A DNA stretch of 64,000 nt. It comes from Streptomyces sp. NBC_01296. GTDB lineage: Bacteria; Actinomycetota; Actinomycetes; Streptomycetales; Streptomycetaceae. This document shows positions 44,318 through 51,578 of this stretch, piece after piece. Position numbers and translations under genes: made by a program. The stretch is from the NCBI RefSeq assembly GCF_035984415.1, contig NZ_CP130720.1, positions 7,316,001 to 7,380,000 of the forward strand. The letters are read 5' to 3'. The notes under the pieces are model-generated. The model was not told the origin of the DNA and did no database searches. It worked only from the letters and a program-made list of their open reading frames with translations. Positions within the stretch are counted from its first letter, which is position 1; every line of letters starts with the position of its first letter.

Positions 44318-45375
44318 AGACCGATGCCCGCCGCCACCACGATCCGGCGGTACGCGGTTTCGCGAGCGACAACTATGCAGGGGTCCATCCGGAGATCCTG
44401 GAGGCCCTTGCCCTGGCCAACGGCGGCCATCAGGTCGCCTACGGCGAGGACGAGTACACCGAGAACCTGCAGAAGATCATCCGCAGCCACTTCGGCCCGT
44501 ACGCGGAGGCCTTCCCGGTCTTCAACGGCACCGGCGCGAACGTCACGGCCCTCCAGGCCCTGACGGACCGCTGGGGTGCGGTGATCTGCGCCGAGACGGC
44601 GCACATCAACGTCGACGAGGGCGGCGCCCCGGAGCGGATGGCCGGGCTCAAGCTGCTCACCGTCCCGACCCCGGACGGCAAACTCACCCCCGAGCTCATC
44701 GACCGGCAGGCGTGGGGCTGGGAGGACGAGCACCGGGCGATGCCGCAGGTCGTCTCGATCACCCAGAACACCGAGCTCGGCACGGTGTACACGCCGGACG
44801 AGATCCGGGCGATCTGCGAGCACGCGCACGGCCACGGCATGAAGGTGCACCTCGACGGGGCCCGGATAGCCAACGCCGCGGCCTCGCTCGACGTGCCGAT
44901 GCGCACGTTCACCAACACGGTGGGCGTGGACGTGCTGTCGTACGGCGGCACCAAGAACGGCATGATGTTCGGCGAGGCCGTGGTGGTCGTCAACCCGGAC
45001 GCGGTCCGGCAGATGAAGCACATCCGCAAGATGTCGATGCAGCTCGCGTCGAAGATGCGGTTCGTGTCGGTGCAGCTCGAGGCCCTGCTCGCCAAGGACC
45101 TGTGGCTGCGCAACGCCCAGCACGCCAATGCGATGGCGCAGCGGCTGGCGGCCGGCGTGCGCGAGACCGACGGGGTGGAGATCCTCTACCCGGTGCAGGC
45201 CAACGCGGTGTTCGCGAAGCTGCCGCACGAGGTGTCGCGGCGGCTGCAGAAGCGTTACCGCTTCTACTTCTGGGACGAGGTCGCCGGGCACGTGCGCTGG
45301 ATGTGCGGCTTCGACACCCAGGAGGAGGACGTGGACGGCTTCCTCCAGGCACTCAAGGAGGAGCTCGCCCGATAA
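44314..45375 (+). CDS. Low-specificity threonine aldolase family protein (PLP)
   Basis: A 353-residue fold-type I PLP enzyme of the beta-eliminating lyase/threonine aldolase family: FASDNYAGVHPEI, FNGTGANVTALQAL, HLDGARIANAAA and the Schiff-base lysine in SYGGTKNGMMFGEA (Lys near 214). It would cleave L-threonine or another beta-hydroxy amino acid to glycine and an aldehyde. GTG 44314 overlaps the SDR stop (GTGA), implying coupling; GTG 44296 is an alternative. Last gene of the DUF6421 operon. Confidence 0.9.
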   Translation: MKTDARRHHDPAVRGFASDNYAGVHPEILEALALANGGHQVAYGEDEYTENLQKIIRSHFGPYAEAFPVFNGTGANVTALQALTDRWGAVICAETAHINVDEGGAPERMAGLKLLTVPTPDGKLTPELIDRQAWGWEDEHRAMPQVVSITQNTELGTVYTPDEIRAICEHAHGHGMKVHLDGARIANAAASLDVPMRTFTNTVGVDVLSYGGTKNGMMFGEAVVVVNPDAVRQMKHIRKMSMQLASKMRFVSVQLEALLAKDLWLRNAQHANAMAQRLAAGVRETDGVEILYPVQANAVFAKLPHEVSRRLQKRYRFYFWDEVAGHVRWMCGFDTQEEDVDGFLQALKEELAR

Positions 45376-45407
45376 GGGTGACAACCTCCTTCGATAGCTG
45401 AATAGAT

Positions 45408-45449
45408 ATACCCCCGACCGTAAATTCATTGATCCACGGGCGGGGGTAT
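45408..45449. repeat. 9-bp inverted repeat ahead of transglutaminase-like gene
   Basis: ATACCCCCG (45408-45416) and CGGGGGTAT (45441-45449) are exact complements with 24 bases between. The right arm overlaps the first ATG. It could be an operator pair or a translation-blocking hairpin. The halves resemble CsoR copper boxes but the spacing does not fit. Confidence 0.4.
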
Positions 45450-46065
45450 GCCTATGCTCCGGGCCATGCAGCTGATCCCGCAAAGCCCAGACATTCACGC
45501 CTACATGGCGGCGGACGAGGTCATCGACCACGACCATCCGCTCGTCCGGGAAACCGCCGACGCCCTCTGGACCGCCACCGGCGACGCATATTCATACGCC
45601 AAGGTCGCCTTCGAGTTCGTCCGCGACACCATCCCGCACTCCGGCGACTCCGGGGACCTGCGCGTCTCCTGGCGCGCCTCGGACGTCCTGGGCACGCGCA
45701 ACGGCATCTGCTACGCCAAGTCCCATGCGCTGGTCGCCCTGTTGCGCGCCCAGGGGATCCCGGCCGGCCTCTGCTACCAGCGGCTCGCCGACGACGACGG
45801 CTCGAACCCCGTCGTCCACGGGCTGGTCGCCCTCCGGCTGCCCGGCGCCGCGCACTGGGCCCGCCAGGACCCCCGCGGCAACAAGCCCGGCGTGGACGCC
45901 CGGTTCGCCCTGGACGCCGAGCGGCTGGCCTTCCCCGTACGCCCCGAGCTCGGCGAGGTCGACTACCCCGAGCTGTACGCCACCCCGCACCCGGCCGCGC
46001 TCAAGGCCCTCAGGGAGTCCGCCGACCGGCCGGAGCTGTGGCGGAACCTCCCGACGGCTCTGTAG
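45448..46065 (+). CDS. Transglutaminase-like cysteine peptidase-fold protein
   Basis: A 205-residue transglutaminase-core protein with the Cys in GTRNGICYAKSHALVALLRAQGIPAGLCYQR, the His in NPVVHGLVAL and a probable Asp in KPGVDARF. Such proteins are hydrolases, peptidases or amidases more often than cross-linkers. No signal peptide. ATG 45448, 45454 or 45466 could be the start; none has a better ribosome site, and the first lies in an inverted repeat. The last 56 bases overlap the convergent MFS gene. Confidence 0.85.
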   Translation: MPMLRAMQLIPQSPDIHAYMAADEVIDHDHPLVRETADALWTATGDAYSYAKVAFEFVRDTIPHSGDSGDLRVSWRASDVLGTRNGICYAKSHALVALLRAQGIPAGLCYQRLADDDGSNPVVHGLVALRLPGAAHWARQDPRGNKPGVDARFALDAERLAFPVRPELGEVDYPELYATPHPAALKALRESADRPELWRNLPTAL

Positions 46066-47290
46066 CCGCCGCCGCGCCGGCCGGTGCCGGTGCCTGCCGC
46101 GCCACCAGCGCGTGCAGCAGGGCCGCCGCCAGGATCAGCACGGAGATCCCGGCCAGCAGCGCCTGCGGGGGCGCGGCCGCGGCGAAGCCCACGAGGGCGG
46201 CGCCGACCGACGCGGCGGTCAGCTTGAGCCCCGCCCCGAGGGTGAACACCTGGGTCCGTACCGCGTCGGGGGCGTACTCCGAGCGGATCCGGAGGGTGGC
46301 CGTCAGCAGCGGCCCGTCGCACACCCCGGCGGCGGCGAACAGCGCCGCCGCGAGGGTGACGGACGGGGCGAAGGCGGCCACCGCCAGGGCGGCCCCGGTG
46401 CCCGCCATGGCCCAGCGCGCCAGCCGCCCCGGCTCCAGCGCCGTGATCCGGCCCAGCGTCAGGGAGCCCGCCAGCGCGCCCACCGCGAAGGCCGTCATCA
46501 GCACGCCCCCGGCGCCCGGGCTGCCGAGCCGGGAGGCCAGCAGGACCGACGTGGTGGTGAGCGTGCCGATGCCGACGAAGGCCAGCGTCGTGGCCGAGGT
46601 GATCGCCCGCAGCTCCCGGATCCGCCACAGGGCCGCCAGTCCGGCGCCCAGACCGACCGGGGGAGCGCTCGGCCGGGCCGCGCCCGGGCCCGTACCCGCG
46701 GCGGCCCCGCCGTTCGCCGCCGGGGCCGGCTGCGGGGCTGCGTACGGGAGGGTCGCGGCCAGCGCCGCCGCGAGTGCACCCGCCAGCGCGAGCGCCGCCA
46801 TCGCGGGTGCGGCCGAGCCCAGCGCGGCCGCCAGGCCCACCACCGCCGGGGCCGTGACCGCGGCGCCGTTGTACGTGGACGCGTCCCACGCGTACGCCCG
46901 GTCCCGCCCGGCCCCCGCCGGGACCAGACCGGCGACCAGGCTGGACATCCCGCCCGTCACCATCGGCCCGCAACTGCCGCCCAGCAGCGCCACCGCGAGC
47001 ACCAGCGGCGCCGGGGCCCTGCCCAGCAGCACGGACAGCGCCGCCACCGCGCAGGTGAACCCGGCCAGTGCGCCCACGTGGAACAGCCTCGGCCGGCGGG
47101 TCCTGGAGGCGGCCACTCCGGCGAGCGGAGCCGCCAGGATGTGCGGAGCCAGCCAGGCGGTCAGGACGAAGGCGCCGTGCGCGGCGCTCCCGGTGCGCTC
47201 GAGGGCCAGCAGGACCACCGCGAGGCTCATGCCCTCCGAGGCGAACCGCGCGGCCAGCGCGGCGGCCAGGTACCGCCCGAACCCGTGCAT
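46010..47290 (-). CDS. Major facilitator superfamily transporter
   Basis: A 426-residue MFS protein with about twelve membrane helices and an Ala/Gly/Pro-rich cytoplasmic loop near the centre (PAPAANGGAAAGTGPG). It is of the drug:proton antiporter type without readable specificity. ATG 47290 follows GAGGGGG, so the longer frame is not used. It is divergent from the CGNR regulator and likely controlled by it. Its 3' end overlaps the transglutaminase-like gene by 56 bases. Confidence 0.9.
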   Translation of the reverse strand: MHGFGRYLAAALAARFASEGMSLAVVLLALERTGSAAHGAFVLTAWLAPHILAAPLAGVAASRTRRPRLFHVGALAGFTCAVAALSVLLGRAPAPLVLAVALLGGSCGPMVTGGMSSLVAGLVPAGAGRDRAYAWDASTYNGAAVTAPAVVGLAAALGSAAPAMAALALAGALAAALAATLPYAAPQPAPAANGGAAAGTGPGAARPSAPPVGLGAGLAALWRIRELRAITSATTLAFVGIGTLTTTSVLLASRLGSPGAGGVLMTAFAVGALAGSLTLGRITALEPGRLARWAMAGTGAALAVAAFAPSVTLAAALFAAAGVCDGPLLTATLRIRSEYAPDAVRTQVFTLGAGLKLTAASVGAALVGFAAAAPPQALLAGISVLILAAALLHALVARQAPAPAGAAAATEPSGGSATAPAGRRTP

Positions 47291-47311
47291 CCCCGGACCC
47301 CCTCGAGATGT

Positions 47312-47339
47312 GTAACGTGATAGCGGCACAAGACGTTAC
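47312..47339. promoter_or_regulatory. Probable operator between MFS and CGNR genes
   Basis: GTAACGT (47312-47318) and ACGTTAC (47333-47339) are exact inverted repeats separated by 14 bases in an 81-base divergent gap. They are 22 bases from the MFS start and 33 from the CGNR start, well placed for shared control. Confidence 0.5.
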
Positions 47340-47371
47340 GTCATACGGGTGTAGAGCGAAAGGATCCGGAG

Positions 47372-47944
47372 ATGGCCGATTCCGCGCAGGGGTTCTCGGT
47401 CGGCCGGCGGCTGATCGATCTCGCCGAGGCGGTCCGCGTGGACCCCGGACTCCCGCGCGCCGAACTGGCGGCGCTCCTCGCACGGCACGGGGAGCACCCC
47501 GCCGACCTCACCGAGGAGGCCTTCACGGAGGCGGCCGCGGCCGAACTGCGGACCGCGGCCCGGCGGATGGGGGCGGTGCTCGCCGAGACGGACGAGGACC
47601 GCGCCGCCGAGGCCCTCAACGCGCTCTTCGCGCAGTACGGCACCCGGCCCCGGCTGACCCGGCACGACGGCCACCCCTGGCACCTGCACGTGGACCGGGG
47701 GGAGCAGGCCGGGTGGGGCGAGTGGTTCCTGGCCTCCGGGGCCCTGGCGCTCTCCCAACTGCTCACCGAGTACGGGCGGATCGCGTGGGGTGCCTGCGCC
47801 GCCGAGGGCTGCGGGCGGTTCTTCCTCGGCGCCGGGCCCGGCAGCGCCCGCCGCTACTGCTCCACCGCCTGCGCGACGCGTGCGCGGGTCGCCGCGCACC
47901 GCAGACGCAAGCGTGCGGAGGAGGCCGGGCGGGCGAAGCAATAG
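47372..47944 (+). CDS. CGNR zinc-finger, ABATE-domain protein (putative regulator)
   Basis: A 190-residue protein of the ABATE/CGNR class: an N-terminal helical domain (GRRLIDLAEAVRVDPGLP and LRTAARRMGAVLAETDED) and a C-terminal zinc finger with CAAEGCGRFF and RRYCSTACATRARVAAHRRRK (from about residue 143). The family is thought to regulate transcription in stress or antibiotic response. Divergent from the MFS gene with a palindrome in between. The stop codon lies inside the first palindrome of the alginate-lyase promoter. Confidence 0.88.
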   Translation: MADSAQGFSVGRRLIDLAEAVRVDPGLPRAELAALLARHGEHPADLTEEAFTEAAAAELRTAARRMGAVLAETDEDRAAEALNALFAQYGTRPRLTRHDGHPWHLHVDRGEQAGWGEWFLASGALALSQLLTEYGRIAWGACAAEGCGRFFLGAGPGSARRYCSTACATRARVAAHRRRKRAEEAGRAKQ

Positions 47945-47974
47945 GAAAGTTTCCTGTTGGATAACGTTGTCAAC
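47943..47974. promoter_or_regulatory. Two carbohydrate-type operators before alginate lyase gene
   Basis: AGGAAA-G-TTTCCT (47943-47955) is a perfect palindrome of the GAAANTTTC type known upstream of streptomycete hydrolase genes. Next to it TTGGATAACGTTGTCAAC (47957-47974) has the central AACGTT of LacI-family operators. They lie about 70-100 bases before the lyase start. Confidence 0.55.
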
Positions 47975-48044
47975 TTGGCATGCTCATGGGTACTTTCGGC
48001 GGCAGGAATTCCCCGTTCCCCCACCTCCGACCGGAAGGCGCTTC

Positions 48045-49256
48045 ATGCGTTACGGAGTCCCCGCGGGGCTGGCCGCCCTCGCACTCGGCTTAACCGCGGC
48101 CCTGACCCTCACCCCCACCGCCCACGCCGGCCCCCCACGGCCGGCCCCCTCCGCCGCGGCCGCCCCCGCACAGTTCGCCCACCCCGGAGTCCTGAACAGT
48201 CGAGCCCAGCTGGACTTCGTGCGCACCAAGGTGCAGGCCGGACAGCAGCCGTGGAAGGGCGCGTTCGACGCGATGCTCGCCGGCAAGTACGGCTCCCTGA
48301 CCCGCACGCCCAAGCCGCGCGCCGTCGTCGAGTGCGGCTCGTACTCGAACCCGGACATCGGCTGTTCCGACGAGCGCGAGGACGCCATCGCGGCGTACGG
48401 CGACGCACTCGCCTGGTACATCACCCGCGACGCGAAGTACGCGAAGAAGTCGATCGAGCTGATGGACGCCTGGTCCGCGAAGATCAAGGACCACACCAAC
48501 AGCAACGCGCCGCTCCAGAGCGGCTGGGCGGGATCCACCTGGCCGCGCGCCGCCGAGATCATCAAGCACACGTACACCGGCGGCTGGCCGAACCAGGGGC
48601 GGTTCGCGACCATGCTGCGCGACGTCTACCTGCCCGAGGTCGCGGGCGGCAAGCCGAACAGCAACGGCAACTGGGAACTGATCATGATGGACGCCGCCGT
48701 CGGCATCTCCGTCCATCTCGACGACCGCGCGAGCTACGACAAGGCGATGGCCATCTACCTGGGCCGGGTCCCCGCGTACTTCTACCTGGCCTCCGACGGC
48801 CCGCAGCCGAAGTACCCGCCGCGCTCGAGCATCGACACCAAGAGCGAGCTGATCGACTACTGGCACGGCCAGAGCACGTTCGTGGACGGCCTCGCCCAGG
48901 AGACCTGCCGGGACTTCGGCCACACCGGCATGGGGATCGCCGCGACCATGCACGTCGCCGAGACCTCGCGGATCCAGGGCCGCGACCTCTACCCGGAGTT
49001 CAAGGACCGCTTCCGGCACGCGCTCGGCTTCCACGCCGCGTACGAGCTCGGCGCGCCGGTCCCCTCCTGGCTGTGCGGCGGGAGCCTGACCAAGGGCATC
49101 GGCCCGGCGACGGAGGTCGGCTACAACGCCCTGCACACCCGGCTCGGCGTCGACATGGAGAACACCCGCAAGCTCACCGAGGCGCGGCGCCCCGCGGGCA
49201 CCGAGAACCACTTCGAGGCATGGGAGACGCTCACCCACGCCGAGAACCCGAACTGA
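48045..49256 (+). CDS. Secreted alginate lyase family protein
   Basis: A 403-residue exported protein: signal peptide GVPAGLAALALGLTAALTLTPTAHAG cut around residue 28, then an alpha/alpha-barrel alginate-lyase domain with NSRAQLDFVRTKVQAG, ELMDAWSAKIKDHTNSNAPLQSGWAGSTWPRAAEIIKH, NGNWELIMMDAAVGI and ETCRDFGHTGMGIAATMHVAE. The NSNAPLQSGWAG and NGNWE motifs are those of PL5-like lyases, with His/Arg/Tyr near RDFGH. It probably depolymerises an acidic polysaccharide outside the cell. ATG 48045 with GGAAGG seven bases upstream. It is followed by a hairpin terminator. Confidence 0.87.
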   Translation: MRYGVPAGLAALALGLTAALTLTPTAHAGPPRPAPSAAAAPAQFAHPGVLNSRAQLDFVRTKVQAGQQPWKGAFDAMLAGKYGSLTRTPKPRAVVECGSYSNPDIGCSDEREDAIAAYGDALAWYITRDAKYAKKSIELMDAWSAKIKDHTNSNAPLQSGWAGSTWPRAAEIIKHTYTGGWPNQGRFATMLRDVYLPEVAGGKPNSNGNWELIMMDAAVGISVHLDDRASYDKAMAIYLGRVPAYFYLASDGPQPKYPPRSSIDTKSELIDYWHGQSTFVDGLAQETCRDFGHTGMGIAATMHVAETSRIQGRDLYPEFKDRFRHALGFHAAYELGAPVPSWLCGGSLTKGIGPATEVGYNALHTRLGVDMENTRKLTEARRPAGTENHFEAWETLTHAENPN

Positions 49257-49272
49257 CGGCCGGGCACACGGA

Positions 49273-49302
49273 TGCGGCCCCGCCGTGAACAGCGGGGCCG
49301 CA
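49273..49302. terminator. Terminator between alginate lyase and acyltransferase genes
   Basis: TGCGGCCCCGC (49273-49283) pairs exactly with GCGGGGCCGCA (49292-49302) across an 8-base loop, in the 72-base gap between convergent genes. Confidence 0.8.
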
Positions 49303-49328
49303 GGATCACCCGACCCGGTGGTGCGGGA

Positions 49329-50051
49329 TCAGCCCGCTTCCTTGACCTGGGCGGCCGTCGGCGCGGTCCCGCCCAGGTGCGCCGGCAGCCACCAGGAGTC
49401 CTCGGGGCCCTTGGGGGCGGCCGGGTAGGCGCGCTGCGCCGCGTCCAGCAGCTCCTGCACCCGCTCGCGCAGGCGGCGGGTGATCGCCCCGGCGTACTGG
49501 TCGGTCGGCGCCTCGATGGGCTCGCCCACCCGCATCGTCACGGGGATGTGGCTGCGCTTGAGGTTCTTCGGGCGGCCCTTGGTCCACAGCCGCTGGGTGC
49601 CCCACAGCGCCACCGGGATCAGCGGGACGCCGGCCTCCTGGGCCATGCGCGCGGCGCCCGACTTGAAGCTCTTGAGCGTGAACGACTGGGAGATCGTCGC
49701 TTCCGGGAACACACCGATGATCTCGCCGGCGCGCAGCGAGTCGAGGGCGTGCTGGTAGGCGGTCTCACCCTGCTTGCGGTCCACCGGGATGTGCTTCATC
49801 GCGCGCATCAGCGGGCCGGACACCTTGTGGCGGAAGACCGACTCCTTCGCCATGAAGCGGACCAGGCGCTTCTGCGGCCGCGCGGTCAGGCCGGCGAAGA
49901 TGAAGTCGAGGTAGCCGATGTGGTTCGACACGAGAACCGCTCCGCCCTTGCGCGGGATGTTCTCCGTGCCCTTCATGTCGATGCGGACGTCCAGCGCCCG
50001 GAACAGGGTGTGGGCGGCGCCGATCACCGGAGGGTAGACGAGCTCAGCCAT
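49329..50051 (-). CDS. 1-acylglycerol-3-phosphate acyltransferase family (PlsC-like)
   Basis: A 240-residue lysophospholipid acyltransferase with the H-x4-D motif SNHIGYLDF (His44, Asp49), KESVFRHKVSGP, and FPEAT (115-119). An N-terminal hydrophobic stretch may touch the membrane. It transfers an acyl chain to lysophosphatidic acid or a related lipid. ATG 50051. The 219 bases between it and the divergent thioredoxin gene show no other gene or clear element. Confidence 0.92.
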   Translation of the reverse strand: MAELVYPPVIGAAHTLFRALDVRIDMKGTENIPRKGGAVLVSNHIGYLDFIFAGLTARPQKRLVRFMAKESVFRHKVSGPLMRAMKHIPVDRKQGETAYQHALDSLRAGEIIGVFPEATISQSFTLKSFKSGAARMAQEAGVPLIPVALWGTQRLWTKGRPKNLKRSHIPVTMRVGEPIEAPTDQYAGAITRRLRERVQELLDAAQRAYPAAPKGPEDSWWLPAHLGGTAPTAAQVKEAG

Positions 50052-50270
50052 GAGGGGGAGACCCCGCTTTCTGCCTGGGGAGGTACTCCCGGCCGGAAGT
50101 TACGGCTGCGTAGGTACGCGGCCCTTGGGATCGTGCCCCATACGCGCGCTGCTGGCCAGCCCAGACGTCTGTGCCCGAGGAGATTCTCGTCACGCCGGGA
50201 ATGCGGCGCGTGTCCGGGGCGCTCGGATCACCGTACGAACACATTCAATGATGCAGGAATGAGGTCCGCG

Positions 50271-50591
50271 GTGACGGCGGTTGTCGGGCGTCTGGGAGCC
50301 GCGGAACTGGGTGCGGAGCCCGGGGAGCGGGCCAGTCTGGTGCAGTTCTCCAGCGCGTTCTGCCAGCCCTGCCGGGCCACCCGGCGGATCCTCGCCGAGG
50401 TGGCGGAGCTGGTCGAGGGGGTCGTGCACATCGAGATCGATGCCGAAGCCCGCCTCGAACTGGTGCGCGCCCTGGGCATCGAGAAGACGCCGACCGTGCT
50501 CGTCCTGGACTCCGCGGGCCGGATCGTGCGGCGCGCGGTGGGGATGCCCCGCAAGGCGGATGTGATCGCCGCGCTGGGTGCCGCGGTATGA
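50271..50591 (+). CDS. Thioredoxin family protein
   Basis: A 106-residue thioredoxin with the non-classical active site CQPC (Cys31, Cys34 counted from the GTG) and the cis-proline loop KTPTVLVLD. The CQPC pair differs from CGPC and would change the redox potential. GAGG six bases upstream supports GTG 50271; ATG 50259 (MRSAV) is a possible alternative without a spaced ribosome site. The flavin reductase unit follows 98 bases downstream. Confidence 0.85.
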   Translation: MTAVVGRLGAAELGAEPGERASLVQFSSAFCQPCRATRRILAEVAELVEGVVHIEIDAEARLELVRALGIEKTPTVLVLDSAGRIVRRAVGMPRKADVIAALGAAV

Positions 50592-50653
50592 CCGGTGCGC
50601 CGGTACGCACGCCCGCACGCAGCGTGACGCGCCTCGCATCTGCCCTGTGCGGC

Positions 50654-50683
50654 TTGACTGTGTACATGAGAGATCGCCAGGCT
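50654..50683 (+). promoter_or_regulatory. Promoter of the leader-peptide/flavin reductase unit
   Basis: TTGACT (50654-50659) and CAGGCT (50678-50683) with an 18-base spacer match the streptomycete TTGAC / TAGRRT pattern. Transcription would start about 7 bases on, at or next to ATG 50690, giving a leaderless leader-peptide mRNA. Confidence 0.5.
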
Positions 50684-50689
50684 GGCCGC

Positions 50690-50770
50690 ATGCGGTACGA
50701 ACTCCTGCTTTACGGGCGGGTCCACGTGGACCTCGTCCGCTACGCGAGCGCGCGTTGTCGGAGCCACTGA
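50690..50770 (+). CDS. Putative leader peptide (26 aa) upstream of flavin reductase
   Basis: A 26-residue peptide, MRYELLLYG then RVHVDLVRYASARCRSH. The HVDL-x-R-x-x-SARC core is shared by a widespread class of streptomycete putative leader peptides lying before sulfur-metabolism and redox genes, with a cysteine just before the stop. Translation pausing at that cysteine could sense cysteine supply. It sits directly behind a good promoter and probably starts a leaderless mRNA. A short hairpin GCCGC-CCGT-GCGGC (50812-50825) lies just before the reductase ribosome site. Recognition is by pattern only. Confidence 0.65.
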   Translation: MRYELLLYGRVHVDLVRYASARCRSH

Positions 50771-50841
50771 ACGACCCCGGCCTCCGACCCGATCCGACCG
50801 CGCCCGTGCCCGCCGCCCGTGCGGCAGAAGGAAGCTCCTCG

Positions 50842-51375
50842 ATGACAGCCCCGCCGGCCCTCCCGACGGCCCAGTCCGCACGATGCGGCACCGCCCAGCC
50901 GGGCTCGCCCGACCTGCTCCGCTCCGTCTTCCGCCGGCATGCCGCGGGAGTGGCCGTGATCACCGCCGCCGACGGCGGCCGGCCGGTCGGGTTCACCGCG
51001 ACCTCGCTCAACTCCGTCTCGGCCGATCCGCCGCTGCTGTCCTTCACGATCGCCACCGGGTCCTCCAGCTGGCCCGCGATACGCGACTCCGAGCACCTCG
51101 GCGTCCACATACTCGGCGAGCACCAGACGGAGCTGGCGGGGCTGTTCGCCCGCAGCGGAGCCGACCGGTTCGGGCCGGCCACGGGCTGGGCCCCGGGTCC
51201 GCACGAGGTTCCGCTGCTGGACGGCGTACTGGCGTGGCTGGTGTGCCGCGTCGTGGCGCGGGTGCCGGCCGGGGCGCACCGGGTGATCATCGCGGAGGCC
51301 GTCGCCGGGGACCCGGCCGGCGAGGGCCGCCCCCTGCTGTACCACCAGGGTCGCTTCAACGCGTTGCGCGACTGA
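50842..51375 (+). CDS. Flavin reductase family protein (FMN-binding split barrel)
   Basis: A 177-residue flavin reductase-like domain: FRRHAAGVAVITAADGGRPVGFTATSLNSVSADPPLLSF is the diagnostic FMN-binding stretch, and GRPLLYHQGRFNAL closes the domain. It reduces FMN or FAD with NAD(P)H, usually to feed a two-component monooxygenase. ATG 50842 has AAGGAAG seven bases upstream. No monooxygenase is adjacent. Transcribed behind a likely leader peptide. Confidence 0.9.
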   Translation: MTAPPALPTAQSARCGTAQPGSPDLLRSVFRRHAAGVAVITAADGGRPVGFTATSLNSVSADPPLLSFTIATGSSSWPAIRDSEHLGVHILGEHQTELAGLFARSGADRFGPATGWAPGPHEVPLLDGVLAWLVCRVVARVPAGAHRVIIAEAVAGDPAGEGRPLLYHQGRFNALRD

Positions 51376-51436
51376 ATCGTCCCTGCTGGGGCGGGTCTGG
51401 GCGGCGTTGGACAGATCACAGTTCACCGGCCTTGCA

Positions 51437-51468
51437 ACCGTGGGGGACCCACGGTGTACTGACGAGTA
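51437..51468. promoter_or_regulatory. Two inverted repeats upstream of etfB
   Basis: ACCGTGGG-GGA-CCCACGGT (51437-51455) is an exact 8-bp repeat, followed at once by TACT-GACG-AGTA (51457-51468). They are 111-142 bases before etfB and after the flavin reductase stop. The first may be a weak terminator or operator, the second an operator half-pair. Confidence 0.4.
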
Positions 51469-51578
51469 ACATTCCCATCGGAGCGCGGGCCGCCCCGACC
51501 GGGATCCGCCCGACAAGGCGCCTATGCTGCCTGCACAAGGCGGTATCAGAAAAAAGACGATGCGGTAGGAGAGCCGGC

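Noticed and set aside
45408..45449. CsoR-type copper box
   Set aside because: The ATACCCCC/GGGGGTAT halves are 24 bases apart instead of the few bases of real CsoR sites, and no copper gene adjoins.
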